64,000 bases of DNA from Actinokineospora bangkokensis (GCF_001940455.1 NZ_MKQR01000032.1:124001-188000); one strand, 5' to 3'. Positions 8,505 to 16,826 are shown, counted from the stretch's first letter. Numbers and translations are program-made. The notes: generated by a model from the letters alone, not told the origin.

Positions 8505-9554
8505 ATGAACCCGCGCATGCTGACAACGGCTCGGGATGCGCAAGGGCTCACGCAGAAAGAGCTTGGTGAGGCGTGTAGAATCCCGCAATCGCGCTTGAGT
8601 AAGGCAGAGTCTGGAATCGTTGAACTGACGTCAGACGAGTTGCAACGTTTGGCGAAGCGACTTGACGTAACAGTTGCCCTTCTGAGTTGGTCCGATGAAG
8701 TGCATGGCTTTGGTAGCGCCAGCTTCTTTCATCGCAAGCAGCAAAGCTTGAGTCAGAAGACTCTGCGAAAGATTCAAGCCCAGGTCAACTTTTTGCGGAT
8801 GAGATTGCAACGCCTCTACCAGGGTATCGAAGTAGACGCAGATCGTGCTATCCCTAGCATGAACCCCGACGAACACGACGGCCCTGAAGAAGTTGCGCGA
8901 AGGCTCAGGGCCTACTGGCAACTTCCTATGGGCCCTGTTGGCAACATGGTCAATGCCATTGAAAATGCTGGTGGCGTCATTTTTCGTAACGACTTCGGCA
9001 CCCATCGCATCAACGCGATTAGCGTATGGCACCCGGGCGCCCCTGCGCTTTTCGTCGTGAACTCAACCTTGACTCCGGAGCAGCAGCGATTCGTACTTGC
9101 TCACGAACTCGGCCATATGGTGATGCATGAGGGTTTTCCGCCTCGCGATTACGCTGAACGTGAGGCAGATCGGTTCGCCGAAGAGTTCTTGATGCCTGCT
9201 GCCTCGGTGACAAGCGATCTACGAGGCATTGACCTAAAAAGGGCCGCCACGCTCAAGCCGTACTGGAAAGTTTCAATGCAGTCTCTGATACTGCGGGCGG
9301 AACATCTAGGTCTCATCAACTCCGGGCGCTGCCGTAGTCTTCATGCCTATATGAACAAGCTTGGTTATCTGCCAGTCGAGCCGTTTCCGGTTGAACGTGA
9401 AGAACCGAGTGTGCTTGTTGATATGGTGCAGGTTCATCTAGACGACCACGAGTACACTACAAAAGAACTTGCAGACGTGCTAGGAATGCCCCGAAACAAG
9501 ATGCTGGACGACTTTACGAAACGAGGTCAGCGGCCTCTCCGAGTCGTGAGTTAG
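8505..9554 (+). CDS. XRE-family HTH plus ImmA/IrrE metallopeptidase (COG2856), 349 aa
   Basis: Residues 5-60 form a lambda-repressor-type HTH (LTQKELGEACRIPQSRLSKAE). About residue 200 is the zinc-protease motif HELGHMVMH, followed by EREADRFAEEFLMP supplying the third ligand, as in ImmA and IrrE. The C-terminal 100 residues look like a second DNA-binding helical domain. In known members the peptidase cleaves or senses a partner repressor or toxin, and the HTH autoregulates the operon. Third-position GC is visibly lower here than in flanking genes, consistent with acquisition. It directly follows the unknown partner gene. Confidence 0.85.
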   Translation: MNPRMLTTARDAQGLTQKELGEACRIPQSRLSKAESGIVELTSDELQRLAKRLDVTVALLSWSDEVHGFGSASFFHRKQQSLSQKTLRKIQAQVNFLRMRLQRLYQGIEVDADRAIPSMNPDEHDGPEEVARRLRAYWQLPMGPVGNMVNAIENAGGVIFRNDFGTHRINAISVWHPGAPALFVVNSTLTPEQQRFVLAHELGHMVMHEGFPPRDYAEREADRFAEEFLMPAASVTSDLRGIDLKRAATLKPYWKVSMQSLILRAEHLGLINSGRCRSLHAYMNKLGYLPVEPFPVEREEPSVLVDMVQVHLDDHEYTTKELADVLGMPRNKMLDDFTKRGQRPLRVVS

Positions 9555-9617
9555 AGAGCGGAAAACCGTCGCTGCATACAAACCGGATGGACTCACGACG
9601 AGGTAGAGATTTGTTTG

Positions 9618-10262
9618 TTATTGGACAGAAGAATCTTTCCTGTCGGCTGCGCGCTTCTTCGTTCGCTTGATCCGCGAGAGGTAGACTAATCCGTCGCAGA
9701 GTTCGAGAGTGACATCGTAGAGCCACCCGTTGCCATCATCAAGCACCACGCGGGCTTGGCCCTCTGCGTCTAGGTCTGTCTCGACAACCTGGAGTTGATC
9801 CACGGGCGTGTCGTAGCGGCTGGCCACTAGCCACCGTGTGCGTTCAATTGCCTCGTGCTCATTCAGGTCGGTCTCAATCATGCCGGGGTGCTCAGCTTTG
9901 AGCCTAACCGCCATCTCTTTGGAAACAATCTTGAGAAGATCCCACGCTGCGCTGGTTGCCGCCCAGGTAGAGATGCCAAGCAGGATCTCATAGGTCGCCG
10001 AGTCTGCGCCCCAACTGGTGCGGTTCTCCGTGGAGGTTAGGATATACGGCGCGCTGCCCAGTTCAGAGTTGGTACTGAGCGGGATGGACTCTACCTTGCG
10101 TAGCAGCCAGTCCGGGGTCCAAGCGGCCCCGTGCGAGATTACGATCCATTGCTCAAGGTGCTCCAGCGCCGATGGGTTATCCATCGGCGTGACGACGATC
10201 TGCACCTGATCGGCGTAGCCGCGGTGCTCAGCCCACTGCTCATCTGACATTTGGTAGCTCAT
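9618..10262 (-). CDS. Hypothetical protein, 214 aa, second gene of a membrane-protein operon
   Basis: No family recognised. Soluble, acidic N-terminal half with a strand-rich pattern (QVQIVVTPM, EQWIVISHG), a central helix containing TWAATSAAWDLLKIVSKEM, and a lysine/arginine-rich tail. Its ATG overlaps the stop of the upstream membrane protein (ATGA), so the two products are probably made in fixed ratio and may interact. It converges on the XRE-ImmA gene with 63 bases between stops. Confidence 0.6.
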   Translation of the reverse strand: MSYQMSDEQWAEHRGYADQVQIVVTPMDNPSALEHLEQWIVISHGAAWTPDWLLRKVESIPLSTNSELGSAPYILTSTENRTSWGADSATYEILLGISTWAATSAAWDLLKIVSKEMAVRLKAEHPGMIETDLNEHEAIERTRWLVASRYDTPVDQLQVVETDLDAEGQARVVLDDGNGWLYDVTLELCDGLVYLSRIKRTKKRAADRKDSSVQ

Positions 10263-11311
10263 GGCTTCTTTCTACCCGTAACCCACACAAACGCCACCCC
10301 GCTTTGTGCCAGCACCCAGCCGTCGAACCCGATGTCCACCCGTGCCGCGGTGGCCGTGCTGTCGGTGCGCTCGATGCGGACCGGCTGGGCTCCGGCGATG
10401 TAGTCGAGCGTGGTGACGTGCTGGATGCCGGTGCCGTCGTAGTCAAGGTGGATGCGGAGGTTGTGGCTTGGTTGGTTGAGGTTCAGGTAGAGGACGTTGC
10501 CGCGTTGCTGGACCAGGATGCGGTAGGTGTAGCTCAGGACGACTTCCCTGCCCGCGGTGGTGCCGAGGTCGGCGGTGAAGACCTGTCCCTGCTTGCGGCG
10601 GCTGCGGCGTACGGGACGGGTTTTGCCATCGACGGCCAGGTGCTGGACGTCGAAGGTGTCCCTGGAGCTGGCATCCAACTCGGAGAACCAGACCGAGGCC
10701 ACGGTGGGGTCGTTCAGGAGGGTGCGGTACTCGTCGAGGTCGGAGACGCAGGCGAAGCGCAGCACCGGCGTGGCTGGGGTGACGCGGTACTCCCAGCGGA
10801 TGGTGGCCTCGAAGAAGTCGGCTGAGCTGGTTGCGTTCCGCGGTGTCCAGGGGCGTAGTGACACGGAGATGGAAACGTCGTGCCAGCGTTCCTCGGTGGT
10901 GCCGAGCTGGAACTGGAGGTCGCGGTAGGCGTCGGCTGCCAGGGCTGGGTTTCCGAGCCGGAGTCCGAGGGCGTTGACCGCCAAGCGGTCGAGGGTTTCA
11001 GGTGAGGCAACCTGCTTCAGGGCCTCTGGCCTGAAGGCGAGGCTGTCCAGGACAGCATCGCGGATGGCGGGGGCTTCCTGCCGGACGGCACTGCGCATGA
11101 GCTCGGCCTGGCGACGTTCACTGACGCCGTCGACGACGATCTGCACGATGACCGACAGCAGGCCGCCTTGGAGGGCGGCTGAACCAAGGTCGCGCACCCA
11201 GCTGGCGTTGGTGTAGCTGCCGACGACGAGGCCGAGGATGCCCGCGGCTACCAAGCTGACCCCGATGAGGAGCATCTTGGCGCGGTAGAGCTGACGGAGC
11301 AGGTCGAGCAT
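10259..11311 (-). CDS. Membrane protein with large cytosolic domain, 350 aa
   Basis: The start is taken at ATG 11311 (MLDLLRQLYRAKMLL), where a hydrophobic N-terminus begins; sequence upstream in the same frame is Arg/His-rich and overlaps a terminator and another reading frame. Two membrane segments (about 12-33 and 45-62) are followed by ERRQAELMRSAVRQEAPAIRDAVL, a coiled-coil-like helix, and about 250 residues of beta-rich sequence without recognisable motifs. A membrane anchor plus a large domain, coupled to a soluble partner in a defence-rich region, is compatible with a membrane-associated defence pair, but there is no direct evidence. Confidence 0.6.
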   Translation of the reverse strand: MLDLLRQLYRAKMLLIGVSLVAAGILGLVVGSYTNASWVRDLGSAALQGGLLSVIVQIVVDGVSERRQAELMRSAVRQEAPAIRDAVLDSLAFRPEALKQVASPETLDRLAVNALGLRLGNPALAADAYRDLQFQLGTTEERWHDVSISVSLRPWTPRNATSSADFFEATIRWEYRVTPATPVLRFACVSDLDEYRTLLNDPTVASVWFSELDASSRDTFDVQHLAVDGKTRPVRRSRRKQGQVFTADLGTTAGREVVLSYTYRILVQQRGNVLYLNLNQPSHNLRIHLDYDGTGIQHVTTLDYIAGAQPVRIERTDSTATAARVDIGFDGWVLAQSGVAFVWVTGRKKP

Positions 11312-11354
11312 GTTCAAGATCAAGTATACGACTATCCTGGTTGCCTGACCAGCA

Positions 11355-11391
11355 CGAACGCCCTGGCCGGTGGGGTTGGCCAGGGCGTTCG
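11355..11391. terminator. 14-bp perfect stem-loop
   Basis: CGAACGCCCTGGCC (11355-11368) pairs exactly with 11378-11391 across a 9-base loop. It lies 28 bases past the stop of the 20-residue Gly-rich reading frame and just ahead of the membrane-protein start, so it would end that short transcript or attenuate transcription into the operon. Confidence 0.6.
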
Positions 11392-11418
11392 CGGTGTTCG
11401 GAAGGTGGTGCGTGCGGG

Positions 11419-11481
11419 TTAGCGGCTGCCGCCGCCGGTGCCCCCGCTGCCGCCGCCTCCACCGTTGTTTTGCCTGCTCAT
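11419..11481 (-). CDS. Very short Gly-rich reading frame, 20 aa
   Basis: ATG to TAA encodes MSRQNN, then an unbroken Gly/Ser/Thr stretch ending in an arginine. AAGGGA lies about ten bases before the ATG, and a 14-bp terminator hairpin lies 28 bases after the stop, so it has the parts of an independent small gene. It is divergent from the XRE gene, whose putative operator sits between the two. Gly-rich frames arise easily in GC-rich DNA; the ribosome-binding site and terminator are the only support for coding. Confidence 0.4.
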   Translation of the reverse strand: MSRQNNGGGGGSGGTGGGSR

Positions 11482-11533
11482 GGGCCACGTCCCTTCTCTT
11501 GGTGGGTGGTGACGCCTCTCGACACGACAGACG

Positions 11534-11552
11534 ATATCCGATTTTGGGATAT
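11534..11552. promoter_or_regulatory. Putative XRE operator, ATATCC-N7-GGATAT
   Basis: An AT-rich inverted repeat in GC-rich surroundings lies 28 bases before the GTG of the small XRE gene and between two divergent reading frames. This is the usual place for a lambda-repressor-type operator. The same half-site recurs at 33893-33923 ahead of the recombinase operon. Confidence 0.45.
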
Positions 11553-11579
11553 TGACCAAGGGGGCAGTGCGCTGGGCGG

Positions 11580-11813
11580 GTGGACAAGTCCATCTACTCG
11601 GCGGAGTACCAGCAGCTGTGCCAGCTGCTGCGGCGTCTCCGCCTCGAGGCTGGACTGACGCAGGTGCAGGTGGCTGAACGGCTCGGGGAGCCGCAGTCGT
11701 TCGTGAGCAAGTACGAGTCCGGCGAGCGGCGACTGGACGTGGTGGAGCTGCGGTATGTGGCGGAGGCGGTTGGTTCTACCATCGACGAGGTAGTTGCCAG
11801 CCTAGACAAGTAG
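11580..11813 (+). CDS. Small XRE-family repressor, 77 aa
   Basis: Almost the whole protein is one Cro/CI-type HTH: LRRLRLEAGLTQVQVAERLG, then PQSFVSKYESGERRLDVVEL. GTG start. No effector or peptidase domain, so it is probably a simple repressor of the element. The inverted repeat just upstream suggests autoregulation. It converges on the type VII cassette with about 10 bases between stops. Confidence 0.8.
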   Translation: MDKSIYSAEYQQLCQLLRRLRLEAGLTQVQVAERLGEPQSFVSKYESGERRLDVVELRYVAEAVGSTIDEVVASLDK

Positions 11814-11823
11814 TCGAGTTCGA

Positions 11824-12195
11824 CTACTTCTTGCTAAAATCAACAAATCCAGGAGCGCCGACACGGAGCACTGAGCCGTCATCTTTGATAGTTACCATGA
11901 GAATTGCATCGTCAACTGAATAGTAGCCATATTGGTCACCATAATATGGCGAACTTCCGAAGGAATATTCTATCCGCTTCAGTGATTGTCGTGTCTTTAA
12001 TCCTCTACAGTCGACTGCACTGTTGGTTTTGGTGCAATACCTATACGCCGATTGCATTGCTATATCTTCTAAATTAGCTTGAGGTAGCTTCCTGGGCAAA
12101 TTTGCCCAGGACCAAATGACTACACCTGAGAGCGCCACTAAAAGTGTTACAATCATCCATACGAACTTCTTGCTAATTGATCGTACCACTTTCAT
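11824..12195 (-). CDS. Small membrane-anchored protein, 123 aa, last gene of the type VII cassette
   Basis: One N-terminal membrane segment (VWMIVTLLVALSGVVIWSW, about residues 12-30) and an outside domain with two Cys (YCTKTNSAVDC) that could form a disulfide. Base composition is strikingly AT-rich compared with the window. The first 23 bases overlap the end of the secreted-protein gene, so translation is coupled. Position after a WXG100 partner and an effector-like protein suggests an immunity or accessory protein. This is inference; the domain is not recognised. Confidence 0.55.
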   Translation of the reverse strand: MKVVRSISKKFVWMIVTLLVALSGVVIWSWANLPRKLPQANLEDIAMQSAYRYCTKTNSAVDCRGLKTRQSLKRIEYSFGSSPYYGDQYGYYSVDDAILMVTIKDDGSVLRVGAPGFVDFSKK

Positions 12196-13279
12196 GTATA
12201 CTTATACTACCACTAATGTAATTCTTGTAAACCTGTGCGGTATCGGGCGTCGGTAGAGCATTTACCGCAACCCCACCAAGATAGCCTATCCAGGTTGAAA
12301 CCTCGGGTCCGAGTTCCCGTGCCGGTCGTCCGGTCAGGAGGGCGGTATCGAAGTCGTAATCATCGGCAGACGGCGACGAGACCGATCCCGTGAACTCCCA
12401 AGAGTTTCCACTAATAGTCAACGTTCCTGTGGGTGCCACGGATATCGGACTTCCGATGATCGACTTGCCCAGAGTGTCTGGCGTAAGCAAGATCCTTCCG
12501 TTATCTCCTAGGCTGGCCGGAGTGACACTGTAAGTGCCATCAGTAAGAGAGTTGCTCTTGATGTAGGGTACCAAGATGTCGGCCAGAGACCCCGCCGTCC
12601 AGTTGAAGCTGTTTATGTTCGTAACAGTGTCCCTACCGCTTCCGAACAGGTAGTTAAGGTAGTAGCCAACTGGCCATGTCAGCTTGGCCGCTTTATCCAA
12701 CAGGGTTGGTGTGACTGGAGCGTCACTTGCGGCATCTCGCAGCTTGCATGTTGCATCATTGGCGGCGTCGAAAAGTTCACGACGCGCTCGCACTACCTTG
12801 TCGACTGCTTGACGGCGTAGTTCCAGGCCAGGGTCGTTAAGGAGGCGTGAAGTGAATACAGTTCCGGTGAACGATATTCCGGTGGAGTCTTTTGGCACAC
12901 CGGCGGGCAGCAGTCCCGATGCTTCGGTCTTCGCTACGCCCTCTTTCCACAAAGCAATAGCCTCGGCAGCTTCCTTCTGCGCCCAATCAAGAGTATGGGC
13001 GTACTCGTCGAGTGTTTTCGCCGCGCTGTCGAATCGGTCGCTTGCCGTCAGCCACCGCTTCGGCTGATGGTCGAAGCAACCTCGGAATCTAACGGCCGCT
13101 GGACCTTCCCACTCTCCAGCATCCACCACTTTGAGTCCGGCGCCGATTGCATCCAAGTCGGCAGCGCGCCTCTTCACGGCCCGCACGGAATTCCAGATAG
13201 AACCGGGGTTTCCGGGGAAGATGTCTGTGGCCTTCTTGGCTTTGGACAATTCAAACTGTACTGCAGGATTCTCGTTCAC
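12173..13279 (-). CDS. Putative type VII secretion substrate with WXG-type N-domain, 368 aa
   Basis: Residues 1-110 form a helical hairpin with W-E-G at the turn (GEWEGPAAVRFR) and a second long helix (KTLDEYAHTLDWAQKEAAEAIALW), as in actinobacterial T7SS-signal proteins. A linker region follows, then about 180 residues (from about 190) rich in Ser, Thr and Asn with no recognised toxin motif. Its ATG overlaps the stop of the 98-aa WXG100 partner (ATGA). Probably co-secreted with that partner through a chromosomal ESX-type machine; none is encoded in this window. GC falls toward the 3' end, suggesting a recently acquired C-terminal module. Confidence 0.65.
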   Translation of the reverse strand: MNENPAVQFELSKAKKATDIFPGNPGSIWNSVRAVKRRAADLDAIGAGLKVVDAGEWEGPAAVRFRGCFDHQPKRWLTASDRFDSAAKTLDEYAHTLDWAQKEAAEAIALWKEGVAKTEASGLLPAGVPKDSTGISFTGTVFTSRLLNDPGLELRRQAVDKVVRARRELFDAANDATCKLRDAASDAPVTPTLLDKAAKLTWPVGYYLNYLFGSGRDTVTNINSFNWTAGSLADILVPYIKSNSLTDGTYSVTPASLGDNGRILLTPDTLGKSIIGSPISVAPTGTLTISGNSWEFTGSVSSPSADDYDFDTALLTGRPARELGPEVSTWIGYLGGVAVNALPTPDTAQVYKNYISGSISIHESGTIN

Positions 13280-13572
13280 GGCTGATCTCCACCGAGGTTG
13301 TTCACAGCTTCTTGCTCGGCTTGTCGATAAGCTTCGGCTGTCTCGTGCAGATTGACGGCGATCGTGCCTGCGTCTTGCAGAAGGCTATTGAGACCGCGAC
13401 TCCACCGATCGAAGAATTCTTCAGCTGCGGCCGCAAGTTCAGCATGACCGAGGTCGGCTTCAGACGGATCGAGCCCGTCGGTGGGTTGTTCAGCTACTTG
13501 CTTCACCAAGTCGACGATGCTGCGTCCAGCCTCAGTCAGTTGGTCGACGTTGACTGTATAGCCCTCGCTCAA
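13276..13572 (-). CDS. WXG100/ESAT-6-like protein, 98 aa
   Basis: About 100 residues with two helices around a central turn (FFDRWSRGLNSLL, a W-x-x-G variant of the WXG motif) and a hydrophilic tail: the size and layout of type VII secretion partners. It heads a three-gene coupled cassette and probably forms a heterodimer with the product of the following gene. Confidence 0.65.
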   Translation of the reverse strand: MSEGYTVNVDQLTEAGRSIVDLVKQVAEQPTDGLDPSEADLGHAELAAAAEEFFDRWSRGLNSLLQDAGTIAVNLHETAEAYRQAEQEAVNNLGGDQP

Positions 13573-14085
13573 GACTGCTCACCCCACGGGTTGGTCAGCG
13601 GGTACCTAGTGACCAAACGATGGCAAGGACAGATGGTTACCGCCAGCCTGGCGGATCTTTATCCGCGGTCCGAATCCCGCTGGCAGCGCCGCGAACCGCT
13701 CTACCTGTCGCCGGGTGGCCTCGTCCACCAAGCCGCGCATCACCGACTTGCCCAGCGGTTGGCGGGGACGCTAGTCCGGGGCGAGTCGCCTGGCTTCATC
13801 GAGATGTACGAGTGCTACTTGGCCCTGGTGAAGCTGGGCTGCGGCTTGGGCTGGGTGGGAACTGGTGTCGGCTTCCCAGAAAGCAGGGACGTTCCCCGCG
13901 GAAGCGGGGGCCGTCTCCGCTCCAGCGTAGGTCCCCATCCGGCATGCCGGGCCGTACTGGTTCAGCGATCTGCTGCAGCGCCGCGCCTGTTCCCCAGCGA
14001 TCTCGCCTAGCGAGTGCCACCAGCACCACCACGAACCACCTTCGGCAAGATGCCTCCTGACACCCCGCGCGGACACAGGAGCGAC
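13573..14085. other. Intergenic stretch without a supported gene
   Basis: Several overlapping frames are open on both strands but none has a convincing ribosome-binding site or recognisable product. A CCGCC/GGCGG stem near 13642-13656 may end transcription into this region. A single hairpin CCCCGC-GGAA-GCGGGG near 13894-13909 resembles one type I-E CRISPR repeat, but it is not repeated. Confidence 0.4.
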
Positions 14086-14751
14086 ATGGCGCAGATCAAG
14101 GCGGTCTTCTTCGACGTCGGTGAGGTGCTGGTGGACGAGAGCCGCGAGTACGGCACCTGGGCCGACTGGCTGGGGGTGCCCCGGCACACCTTCTCGGCGG
14201 TCTTCGGGGCGGTCATCGCCCGCGGCGGCGACTACCGGGACACCTTCCAGGTGTTCCAGCCGGGCTTCGACTTGGCGGCCGAGCGGGAGCGGCGGGCGGC
14301 GGCTGGGCAGCCGGAGTCGTTCGGCGAGGAGAACTTGTACCCGGATGTCCGCCCGTGCCTGGCTGCCCTGCGGGAGCAGGGGCTGCGCGTCGGCATCGCC
14401 GGGAACCAGACGGCGCGGGCCGAGGGCATCCTGCGCGAGTTGGCGTTGCCGACCGACGTGCTGGGCACCTCGGACAGCTGGCAGGCGGAGAAGCCGTCGC
14501 TGGCCTTCTTCGAGCGGGCCATCGCGGAGGCAGGAGTCCCGGCGGCGTCACTGCTCTACGTCGGTGACCGGCTGGACAACGACGTCCGCCCGGCCCAGCA
14601 GCTCGGGATTGCCACTGCCCTGCTACGCCGCGGGCCCTGGGGCCACATCCTGTCCGACGCCGAGGTCGAGGCACGCTGCTTGTTCAAGCTGGACAGCCTG
14701 GCCGAGCTGCCGGAACTCGTGGCCAAGCACAACCAGGACCAGACGGCCTAG
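14086..14751 (+). CDS. HAD-superfamily hydrolase, 221 aa
   Basis: Haloacid-dehalogenase-fold phosphatase-type enzyme. Motif I FFDVGEVLVDES, motif II GIAGNQT, the conserved Lys in EKPS, and motif IV YVGDRLDNDV are all in order, with an alpha-helical cap between motifs I and II. ATG 14086 has AGGAG upstream. Substrate unknown; relatives act on phosphorylated small molecules. It ends convergently, overlapping the XRE regulator stop by four bases. Confidence 0.85.
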   Translation: MAQIKAVFFDVGEVLVDESREYGTWADWLGVPRHTFSAVFGAVIARGGDYRDTFQVFQPGFDLAAERERRAAAGQPESFGEENLYPDVRPCLAALREQGLRVGIAGNQTARAEGILRELALPTDVLGTSDSWQAEKPSLAFFERAIAEAGVPAASLLYVGDRLDNDVRPAQQLGIATALLRRGPWGHILSDAEVEARCLFKLDSLAELPELVAKHNQDQTA

Positions 14752-16103
14752 GACTCAGCGGCTGGTGCCAGCGCCTGGACCCGTTCGTCAAGTTCGGCCA
14801 GGTACGGCGTGGCCGTCAGGGCGGTCCGCAACGCTGGCACCCGGTCGAGGGCGGCGGCGTACCAGGAGGTGTTCAGGGCGTCACAGGCGCCGTGCACCGC
14901 GGCCAGCGCGTGCTCGGCGTCGGTGGCGGCGCGGGCAGCAGCCAGGTCGAACAGCAGCACCGACCGCTGCTTGGACTCGGCGTCGGCCAGTCCGGAGATT
15001 GCCGCCTCCAAGCGGATGGCAGCTTGGTCGTGCTGTCCACCGAGCAGCAGGGCATTGCCTGCGAAGCCGTCGAGGCGGGCGCTGTTGTAGAAGTCGAGCC
15101 AGACCGGGTCCTGGCCGTCGCTGGCTAGGGCGTCTTCGGCTAGCCGGATGCGGCTGAGGCTGTCGCTGGCACGGCCGGTGCGCGCCAGCAGCTCGGCCTG
15201 CACGCAGTACAGCCAGCTCTTGAGCTGCGGGCTGGTGGTGTAGCGCAGGTGAGCGGTGGCGGCGTCGAGATGGGCGTCGGCTTGGGCACCATCGCCAGCG
15301 AACCCCGGCACGAAGGCCTGGTGGGCGGCGACAGCGGCAGCCAGGGCGTGGTCCTCGGCCAGGGCGGCGGCCTTCTCCGCTACCTCGAAGGCCTGGGCCG
15401 CCAACGGCAAACGCTGCAGGTCGAAGAAGGCCAGCCGGGCGGTCAGCAGCGCCGACTCGGCGACGGCAGCAGCCAGACGCCTGGTGGTGTGGTCGCGGCC
15501 GACGCGGCTGTCGAGCAGGTCTTGGCCGAGCTGGGCGTGGGCGGCGACCGAGGCCACCAGCTCCTGGGGCGTGCTGCGCCAGTACAGCTGTCGGTGGGCG
15601 GCGGTGATCTCGCTGTAGGCGTCGACCGAGCGCGGGTCGAGCTGGACGCTGGCTGCACCGCGGAGTGCTGGCAGACCGGACGGCTCCCCGACGCCGTGGC
15701 GGACCAGCGACACCAGGCTGGTGTCGAGCAGGCTGCGCCCGCGCTTCCCCTCGAACAGCGCCATCACGACCTCCCTCACGATCGACTCCACCATACGTTC
15801 GGGTGAACCGGAAGCGAGTGGTGACGGGCTCAGCGGCAAGGGGTGCAGCGCCAGCTCGTCGGCGGTCAGCAGGCCGAGTTCGCTGGCGGGCAGCCCGAAC
15901 AGCAACACCAGGTGCTTGCGGAAGCGCGGCTCGGGCCAGCGGTCACCGGACTCCCAGCGGCGCACGGTTTCGGCGGTCAGCCCGGACTCCGCCTCGAAGC
16001 AGGCGGCCATGCTCTGCTTGATCTGGGCGACCAGCTCTTCCCTGCTCCAGCCACGTTGCAGTCGTTGCCAGGCCAGCTGGGTGTTGGGGGCGTACTTGGC
16101 CAT
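14748..16103 (-). CDS. XRE regulator with TPR-like C-terminal domain, 451 aa
   Basis: ATG 16103 has CAAGGAGGG ahead of it. Residues 10-70 contain an HTH (WSREELVAQIKQSM, ETVRRWESGDRWPEP) and the rest is Ala/Leu-rich helical hairpins resembling tetratricopeptide repeats, a common actinobacterial regulator layout. The repeats may bind a peptide or partner protein. An 18-bp inverted repeat lies in the divergent gap upstream. Confidence 0.75.
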   Translation of the reverse strand: MAKYAPNTQLAWQRLQRGWSREELVAQIKQSMAACFEAESGLTAETVRRWESGDRWPEPRFRKHLVLLFGLPASELGLLTADELALHPLPLSPSPLASGSPERMVESIVREVVMALFEGKRGRSLLDTSLVSLVRHGVGEPSGLPALRGAASVQLDPRSVDAYSEITAAHRQLYWRSTPQELVASVAAHAQLGQDLLDSRVGRDHTTRRLAAAVAESALLTARLAFFDLQRLPLAAQAFEVAEKAAALAEDHALAAAVAAHQAFVPGFAGDGAQADAHLDAATAHLRYTTSPQLKSWLYCVQAELLARTGRASDSLSRIRLAEDALASDGQDPVWLDFYNSARLDGFAGNALLLGGQHDQAAIRLEAAISGLADAESKQRSVLLFDLAAARAATDAEHALAAVHGACDALNTSWYAAALDRVPALRTALTATPYLAELDERVQALAPAAES

Positions 16104-16250
16104 GAGCCCTCCTTGGCGCCGCACACACCGGACGACGGCGAGCTTACGGCCGTAGCTGCTGCCCGCCGCCCGCTTGGAGGCCAATGGCGGGGTGGTGGCG
16201 GGGAGCTGGCAGGTACGTCACCAGCAGGTTTGTCGGTTGACTCGCTGCCA

Positions 16251-16348
16251 GGCACCCAGCCTTGGCAGACCAAACCAGCCGGTGACGCCTTTCGACGAGG
16301 ATTCTTCCCGCCGCTGGCCGGTTGCCAGCGCTGCCAGGGCTGGGTGCC
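16251..16348. repeat. Widely spaced 18-bp inverted repeat between divergent genes
   Basis: GGCACCCAGCCTTGGCAG at 16251-16268 and its reverse complement at 16331-16348 differ by one base, with 62 bases between. It lies between the XRE-TPR gene (leftward) and the resolvase-like operon (rightward), so it may be a two-site operator. Confidence 0.5.
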
Positions 16349-16382
16349 TCCCACCGATATCCGCACGGGAGGCAGGCCAGGC

Positions 16383-16826
16383 ATGACCGCGATGGCAGAC
16401 ACCAGCACGTCCACCAGGCTGCGGGAGCAGCCGTTGCCGTGCCCGCAGGCCCAGGCCTTCCCCTCGGAGATGGTCTTCGGCTACGTGCGCTCGGTCAGCG
16501 ACCGGCCCGGATACCTGGCGGCCTGCCGGGAGCAGTTGGCCATCTGGTGTGCCCGGCAGGGGTGGGAGCTGCGGGCGGTCTTCACCGACACCTGCTCCGG
16601 GTTGGACGTGGAGGACCGGCCGGGCTTCCGGGGGCTGTTGGCGGCGCTGGCTGACCATCAGGCCGCGGCGGTGGTGCTGCCAGACGGTGGGCACTTGTCG
16701 CGCACGGTCGAGGTCGTCGACGTGCTGGCGGCGCAGCTGCTGGCGCACGGGGTGGAGCTGCGCGTCATGGACGGCGGTCTTCCGCCGGTGGTGGTGCGCC
16801 AGCTGGCGCACCTGGCCCTGTCGTAG
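16383..16826 (+). CDS. Degenerate serine-resolvase-domain protein, 147 aa
   Basis: Residues 30-140 follow the resolvase N-terminal fold: MVFGYVRSVSDRPGYLAACREQL, a strand ending FTDTCSGLDVEDRPGF, then AAVVLPDGGHLSRTV where active enzymes have the DRLSR arginines. The Asp-Arg pair is replaced by Gly-His and the YVRVS block has an extra residue, so catalysis is doubtful. No C-terminal DNA-binding domain. A second, likewise altered protein precedes the large serine recombinase. It heads a run of closely spaced small genes. Confidence 0.6.
   Translation: MTAMADTSTSTRLREQPLPCPQAQAFPSEMVFGYVRSVSDRPGYLAACREQLAIWCARQGWELRAVFTDTCSGLDVEDRPGFRGLLAALADHQAAAVVLPDGGHLSRTVEVVDVLAAQLLAHGVELRVMDGGLPPVVVRQLAHLALS

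Noticed and set aside
13891-13918. Hairpin resembling a type I-E CRISPR repeat (CCCCGC-GGAA-GCGGGG)
   Set aside because: Only one copy; no second repeat at 55-65 base spacing and no cas genes in the window.
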